NCBI GenBank assembly: GCA_023101885.1 | Contig: JALPQD010000820.1 | Location: 124,001 to 188,000, forward strand | DNA length: 64,000 bases | Direction: 5' to 3' | Source: Typhlomys cinereus | Lineage: Eukaryota; Chordata; Mammalia; Rodentia; Platacanthomyidae | Part shown: positions 59,083-64,000 of the stretch, piece after piece | How the letters are laid out: each line of letters begins with the position of its first letter | How positions within the stretch are numbered: position 1 is the stretch's first letter | Translations under genes and position numbers: made by a program | The notes under the pieces: generated by a model | Databases searched by the model: none | What the model was told of the DNA's origin: nothing | What the model saw: only the letters and a program-made list of their open reading frames with translations

Positions 59083-59238
59083 GATATTGTGCCAGACTCT
59101 TGACTCAGCACTTGGGAGCTTGATGCAGGAGGATGGGGAGTTCTCCAGCCAGTCTGGACAACATAAGGGAGCTCCAAGTTCTGATGTAGACCACCTCGAA
59201 AAATATATCAAAGTCAGCAAGCAAGCAAGCAACACAAA
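59083..59238 (+). mobile_element. B1-like SINE, old
   Basis: 'ttgactcagcacttgggagc', 'gatgcaggaggatggggagt', 'cagccagtctggacaacata' and a CAAG-rich tail follow sense B1 order. Confidence 0.8.
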
Positions 59239-59281
59239 CCCCAAGATATCATCTAAGAAATTCAGAACAACAGTCGATATG

Positions 59282-59666
59282 TGTAACAGTTACTCCTAAG
59301 TATTGCAGTGAGAGAACACTCAAACAACTTAAGAGAGAAAGGGAGATTTATTCAATTTACAGTTCCAGAGGGGAGAAACAGACTTTAATGGTGGAGGAGA
59401 CATAGTGGGTGGCTGAAGCTGGCAGGCTAAGTCACTCCCACCCAAGTGGTGAAGGCTGAGGTTCCTGGAGAGTCTCTTCTCTCAGTTTCTTGTTCTATAG
59501 TTCCTTTTATCTGATCCACTACTGGGGGTTTCCAGTGAGATCTAGGGAGGTTCCAGTTGGATCTAAGGCTGGTCTTTGTATTGTACAGATAATCTCTTCT
59601 GATAGTCTCAGTTGATCTTAGTTAATGCCAGGTGTGTCAAGTTGATATCCAGGATTAACTATCACA
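59282..59666 (-). mobile_element. MaLR (ORR1-like) solo LTR with 5-bp target duplication
   Basis: Ends TGTAAC...ATCACA on the plus strand. The AATAAA polyadenylation signal lies on the minus strand (ttgaataaatctcc, near 59350). The perfect flanking 5-mer atatg at 59277-59281 and 59667-59671 is the size expected for ERVL-type integrase. A solo LTR implies that the internal region was lost by LTR-LTR recombination. Confidence 0.88.
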
Positions 59667-59798
59667 ATATGAAATTTATTTCCTGTATATATGGAGATCC
59701 AAAGCAAGGGTCCTCTTTCTTACTGGGCAACAGCCTTACCCATTGAGTCATCTTCCTGCTCTCATTAATTTCTTTAAAACAACTTAAAAATCAAATTA

Positions 59799-60035
59799 GG
59801 ACTGGAAGGATGGCTCAGGGGTTAAAACCTTTGCCTTGAAAGCAAAAACACCTGAGTTTGGATCCCCAGATCCCATATAAAAATTATAGAGGGCGGGTGT
59901 ATGTGTGTGAGGGGGTGATGTATCTCTGGAAAATGGAGCCTGGTAGATTAAAGCCAAGAGGAGGCAGAGGAATCTAGTACAATTCCTAATATCACCCTTG
60001 GGCCTCCACAGATATGACTCAAGTGCCTCCTCTGA

Positions 60036-60074
<39 letters not shown>

Positions 60075-60105
60075 TACATACACAAATAAATAAATAAATA
60101 AAATT
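59799..60105 (+). mobile_element. Older-subfamily tRNA-headed SINE
   Basis: 'aggactggaaggatggctca', 'acctgagtttggatccccag', 'gggcctccacagatatgact', (CA)n at 60038-60070 and an AAAT-repeat tail. Confidence 0.9.
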
Positions 60106-60219
60106 TAATAGTAAATAATAAATTTAAAGTAAAATAAGAAAATTCTTTAGATAGAGGACAACTAAGATATTCATTTCTATGCAAAGGTATGATTCCTAGA
60201 AGTTGGAGGAGGGATTTTT

Positions 60220-60568
60220 TTCTTTACTAAAGTCTTTTTACTGCATGTATATGTGTGTGAGAGGTGTGTGCACATCTATATGTGTGCATGAGCATGTGGA
60301 AGCGTGGAGTTGATGTCTGGTGGCTTATTTGATCACCCTCTTCTCTTACTACTGAGGAAGGGTCTCAGTTGAGTCCAGTTCTTGACAATTGGCCCAGTTA
60401 ACTAACTAGCTTACCCTGCTGATCACAAACCTTGCCTCCAGAATTCTGGGATTATGGGTAACCTTCATATCTGCTCAGCTTTTACATGCATTCTGGGTAA
60501 TCTGAACTCTAGTCCTTATACTTGTGAGGCTAGTGTCCTATCCACCAAGCCACTTCTTCAGCTCTCAC
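60220..60568 (-). mobile_element. B4-like SINE
   Basis: GT-rich start, 'gagttgatgtctggtggctt', 'gggtctcagttgagtccagt', 'ttctgggattatgggtaacc', 'gtaatctgaactctagtcct', 'caccaagccacttcttcagc': the most complete B4-type copy here. Confidence 0.75.
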
Positions 60569-60892
60569 TGATGACTCTTTAAACAATCCTATAAAGATCT
60601 CATTAAATCGTGAAACTTAGAATAGATAGAGGTCAAATGTATGATACTAGAACAAGAATGAGAAAGAGAAACAGCACACTCTTGTAAGGTTGTTGCAGAG
60701 TACACACTGTGCACATTATTTTAAATTGCTATATGTGTCATAATACAATATGCTACAGAGTGGCATAATACAATACAAAGATGGACTGTGGTAAATTTAA
60801 TTTTAACTTGTGAATTTCAATTCAATTACCAAGAAATGTGAGTCAGAGAGATGTAGTTTTTTTGAGACGGTAGTGAGGAAAAAACACAACAA
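60569..60892. other. Unique non-coding sequence
   Basis: AT-rich, nothing recognised. Confidence 0.4.
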
Positions 60893-60894
60893 AA

Positions 60895-61018
60895 AAAAGC
60901 CATCGTATACAGACTGTATAAAGAACTCAAGCCCCGAATAATCCAGACAACAAACGGCAAATGAATCTGACTGACAAACTCAAAACAGGAAGTACAGATA
61001 ATGAAAATGCTCAATATT
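60895..61018 (+). pseudogene. Ancient L1 ORF2 C-terminal fragment, part 1
   Basis: 'gactgtataaagaactcaag', 'ccagacaacaaacggcaaat' and 'gataatgaaaatgctcaata' parallel the stretch of L1 ORF2 before the cysteine motif (compare 20495-20625). No open frame. Confidence 0.6.
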
Positions 61019-61459
61019 CTTTTTTTTCCAAAGTGGCCATTTGTTTTCTTTATTCATTTTTATTTTTTACATATAGTAAATGTACAGATCATAAGTAAGA
61101 AGTTTGATAAGTTACAATGAATGTATTCATTCAAATCAAGATCACTTACCCTTAGGATTTTCTTAGGTTTCTATCTAGTCAGTTTTATAAATAAGAAATT
61201 GCTAATTTTATTTCTTGAGTTTTATATGGATTATATTATAAACAGCATATCTTTGTGCAACTGTTTTCTTTTGTTAACCAAAAATGCTTTGATATATCTC
61301 TGTATTTTGGTATATGTAGCTTTTGTATTTCTCATGGTTTTGTTTATATGTCAATCACACCTGTTTATCGTTTTCTCAAATTTTTATTCTCTGACACTTT
61401 CAAACATAAATATAATCAATTTGTATATTTTCACCCCTTACTTTTCAATTAAAAAAAAA
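61019..61459. other. AT-rich insertion between L1 pieces
   Basis: About 440 bp separating two collinear L1 fragments, ending in a run of A's (61449-61460). That fits a retro-insertion into the old L1, but I cannot name it. The 118-codon frame at 61121-61477 is hydrophobic because of AT-rich composition. Confidence 0.35.
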
Positions 61460-61681
61460 ACCTTTCAATGTTGCTAATCACCAGGAAATGAAAATCAAAT
61501 GTACATCTGGAGTCAATTTCCCTCTTGTCAGAGTCCTATCAACAAGAAAACAAACAGCTGGAAATCCTGATGAGGATGGGGTGGGCTTGTAAGTTGTTGG
61601 TAAGAATGTAAATTATTATAGGCATTATAAAATTCAGTATGGATGTTGCTTACAAAATAAAAATAGAACCGCCTTATCATC

Positions 61682-61683
<2 letters not shown>
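61460..61683 (+). pseudogene. Ancient L1 ORF2 C-terminal fragment, part 2
   Basis: 'tgctaatcaccaggaaatga', 'cctgatgaggatggggtggg' and 'ttggtaagaatgtaaattat' correspond to 20630-20790 of the young L1. Decayed. Confidence 0.65.
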
Positions 61684-61722
<39 letters not shown>

Positions 61723-61768
61723 CAGATATATATATACGCATTATATATATATAATACATATATATATA
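61684..61768. repeat. (AC)n and (TA)n microsatellites
   Basis: About 18 AC units (61684-61720) and several TA runs to 61768. Confidence 0.95.
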
Positions 61769-61778
61769 TTACATCACC

Positions 61779-62125
61779 TGTAATAGTTATTCTTTCCTGT
61801 TGCTATGAGAGAACACCCAAAGTCAAGCAACTTAAGGGAGAAAGGGAGATTTATCCAGCTTACAGTTCCAGAGGGGAGAAGCAGTATTTCATGATGAAGG
61901 CGGTATTGCTGACTGGCAGAAGCTGGAAGAGGCCTAGGTCACTGCAGACATCTCAGAGGCACAGGACGCCTTGCTTCAAAGCAGACTTCTCCAGTAGGTA
62001 TGATGGGACTAATCCATCTCAAGGCCCACCCCCTGACCACTTCCTCCAGCAAGGTTCCACCTCTCAAAGGTGTCATGACTTTCCCAAACACATGAGACTA
62101 TGGGGGACAATTTCAAGCCATTACA
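61779..62125 (-). repeat. MaLR 3' LTR
   Basis: Plus-strand ends TGTAATAG...CCATTACA with a short terminal inversion. A purine stretch reading agggtggag on the minus strand just beyond 62125 is in the right place for the polypurine tract. Confidence 0.85.
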
Positions 62126-63641
62126 CTCCACCCTGGCCCCAAAAGCACTTTGCCATCTCATTATGCAAACCATACTCAGTCCAACAACAGTAAAAGTCTT
62201 CATAGAAAACATCAGTAGTCCCAACACAGTTCCAAAGTCCAAAGTCCAAAGCCTCCTGTAAAATCAAAAGACAAGTTACATACTTCCTACATTCAGTGTT
62301 ATATAATAAACATTCCCATTTCAGAAGGAAGGAATGGGGGCATATCCAGGAAAGATCAGTCCATAATAAGACCAAAAACCAGCAGGACACACTCCAAATC
62401 CTGTAGCTCCATGTCCAAAGGTGAGCCTCTTGTTGAAATCATCTCAGTTCCAAAGAGCTTCCATTCCACCCCTCCAACACAGCTGCCCACAGAACACACA
62501 CTGTCTTAGACTGACTCCTCCCGGGGTATATGGCTCTTCTTGACCGATGTCCCACGTTGTCTCTAGTATCTCTAACATCTTCACTTCTCAATGGCAAACC
62601 AGGCTTTAACTCCACAGCACAAACTGCCCTTCTTGGGACTCTAAACTGCAGACTTTCTGCCACATGCTGTCTGGATTCTGCCATTCTCTGAAACCTTTGA
62701 GGAAGGATCCATGACCTCCTCCCTCTTGCATCCTTGATGCCTCTAAAAACAGAACCACCTGGGTGATTTTGCCAAGACTGGCCCTCTTGAATCACAGTTG
62801 ATTCAGCTTTTCTGTGCTGACTGTAAGAAAAAATCTCTTTCACTCCTGTGCAGTTGTTTTAGGGGAGAAAACAGACACTAGCTTTGGAACTCCACCCTTT
62901 AGCTCATTCCTTCCAAAAGGTTTTGCCTTCTTATGGATTGGAGCCTTCTCTGAGAATTTTGTCCTCAAGGAAGAACCTTTCCTCTAATCCAAATGAACAG
63001 CCAGGTTGTGATTTGCTAATTGAGCAACATTTTGCTTTCTGCCTCTTTCTAGTTCAACTCTTTATGTTTGTCATTGCATGTTTCCTCATCAGACTTCATA
63101 GTTTTTATTTCTTTCCATCAAATTCCTTGCTCTTTTTCATAGCTCTGAAGAATAAAACTTAAAAAGTAGCCATATCACATTGTCAAGACTACATTGCTTT
63201 GAAATTTCCTCTGCCAAGCACTGGAGTTTAACTTCAGGCAAGCTTTCAGGATGAGCGCAACATATGGCTGCATCTGTCACTCATCCAGTTCCAAACACAG
63301 TCTGTGTTCCCCTCTGGACCATCACAAGCTGGGCTTCCACTGCCTGTGTCTCTCACAGTATTGTTCTCTTTGGAGCTCTCACAAGAAAGGCCTGATCCCC
63401 AAGACACAAACTTTTTCCCATAAAGTCCCAAAGTTCTCCAAATTTCTACCAAATTTCTAGTTCCAAAGGCACACTAGCCACATCAAAGCATTGGCCTTGC
63501 TGCTGGATACCAAATTCTCTGAGCTTTACAAACAGCTTCACTTTTTGATACCAGATTCTTAGTCTCACACAGCAAGACCCTACTTCTCAGATACCAGTAT
63601 CTCTCAACTTCAAAACAGATGCCCTTAATCTCACAGCAATA

Positions 63642-63660
63642 CTCCACTTCTGGGTACCAA
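63642..63660 (-). other. Probable primer-binding site of the MaLR
   Basis: On the minus strand, four bases after the 5' LTR, the sequence ttggtacccagaagtgga resembles the tRNA-Leu-type primer-binding site of ERVL/MaLR elements. The assignment is from memory of that site. Confidence 0.55.
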
Positions 63661-63664
63661 TTTC

Positions 63665-64000
63665 TATAATAGTTACTCTTTCCTGTTGCTGTGAGAGAAC
63701 AGTCAAAGTCAAACAATTTGAGGGCAAAAGAGAAATTTATTCAGCTCACAATTCCAAAAGGTAGAAACAGTCTTTAATGGTGGACATAGCATGACTGGTT
63801 GGCAGAAGATGAAGACAGGCTACATCACACCCATTCTCTAGACTGAGAGCTGCAAGATTTGTATCCAAAAACAGACTTTTCTAGGAAGTAGGGTGGGACT
63901 AATCTACCTCAAGGCCCACCCTCTGTGACAGCCTTCCCCCAACAAGGCTCTGTTCTCAAAGGTTCCATGACCTTCCCAAACACATGAGACTGTGGAGAAC
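63665..64000 (-). repeat. MaLR 5' LTR, incomplete
   Basis: Starts TATAATAG (TG decayed to TA) on the plus strand and parallels the other LTR to 'gactgtggagaac' at the window end. The minus strand carries 'gctgaataaatttctc' with the polyadenylation signal. Confidence 0.85.

Larger units (their letters stand above)
61779..64000 (-). mobile_element. MaLR (ORR1-like) provirus with both LTRs, cut by the window edge
   Basis: An old endogenous retroelement on the minus strand. One LTR lies at 61779-62125 and the other at 63665 to beyond 64000. They are roughly three-quarters identical by eye, so the insertion is ancient. Between them are 1.54 kb of internal sequence with no gag, pol or env reading frame; its longest frame (62439-62843, minus, 134 codons) has no retroviral motif. 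MaLRs are non-autonomous and depend on ERVL enzymes. About 20 bases of the right LTR are missing past the window. Confidence 0.85.

Noticed and set aside
62439..62843. 134-codon frame as a retained retroviral gene
   Set aside because: No retroviral motif, and MaLR internal regions are known to be non-coding. Likely chance.

Overview
This is a stretch of mammalian, almost certainly rodent, nuclear DNA with no gene that can be named. The evidence is a dense field of interspersed repeats: LINE-1 elements, B1-, ID-, B3- and B4-like SINEs, MaLR (ORR1-like) long terminal repeats, and many (CA)n and (GA)n tracts. There are no compact operons or ribosome-binding sites. A tRNA-headed, GC-rich SINE that I do not recognise from mouse or rat is present in 13 copies or fragments in two age classes. 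It argues for a non-murid rodent; a dipodoid relative is my guess only.

Layout. 1-4.5 kb: mostly unique sequence with one unrecognised 129-codon reading frame on the minus strand. 4.5-13.1 kb: repeat-rich, with SINEs, short L1 3' ends with target-site duplications, old L1 ORF2 debris, a 370-bp pyrimidine tract and a probable inverted (twin-primed) L1. 13.1-15.9 kb: mostly unique. 16.1-22.2 kb: a nearly full-length but dead L1 on the plus strand (ORF1, ORF2 and a G-rich 3' UTR). 22.2-30.1 kb: mixed unique sequence and LTR/SINE insertions. 30.1-32.4 kb: a second L1 of the same family that keeps a CpG-rich 5' UTR built of ~231-bp tandem promoter monomers, but breaks off inside the endonuclease domain against a SINE fragment. 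32.4-45 kb: the least repetitive part, with a 56-bp near-perfect dispersed duplication. 45-53.6 kb: LTR and SINE clusters. 53.7 kb: a 158-bp open segment framed by good splice signals, the best candidate for a host exon. 54-58.8 kb: unique sequence, a tandemly duplicated LTR-like repeat and a purine tract. 58.8-64 kb: SINEs, a solo MaLR LTR with a 5-bp target duplication, old L1 pieces and a MaLR provirus with both LTRs that runs off the right edge.

How it fits together. Coding potential belongs almost wholly to L1. ORF1p (RNA-binding chaperone) and ORF2p (endonuclease and reverse transcriptase) are the machinery that would have mobilised the SINEs here, as shown by A-rich tails and 10-16-bp target duplications. 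Most long reading frames outside L1 are artefacts of microsatellites, purine or pyrimidine tracts, or recent SINE copies. The region is best read as intergenic or intronic DNA, possibly inside a plus-strand gene with an exon near 53.8 kb. I found no clearly new biological system. The most distinctive items are the monomeric L1 promoter, the SINE family, the structurally complete MaLR provirus, the local 56-bp duplication and the candidate exon.
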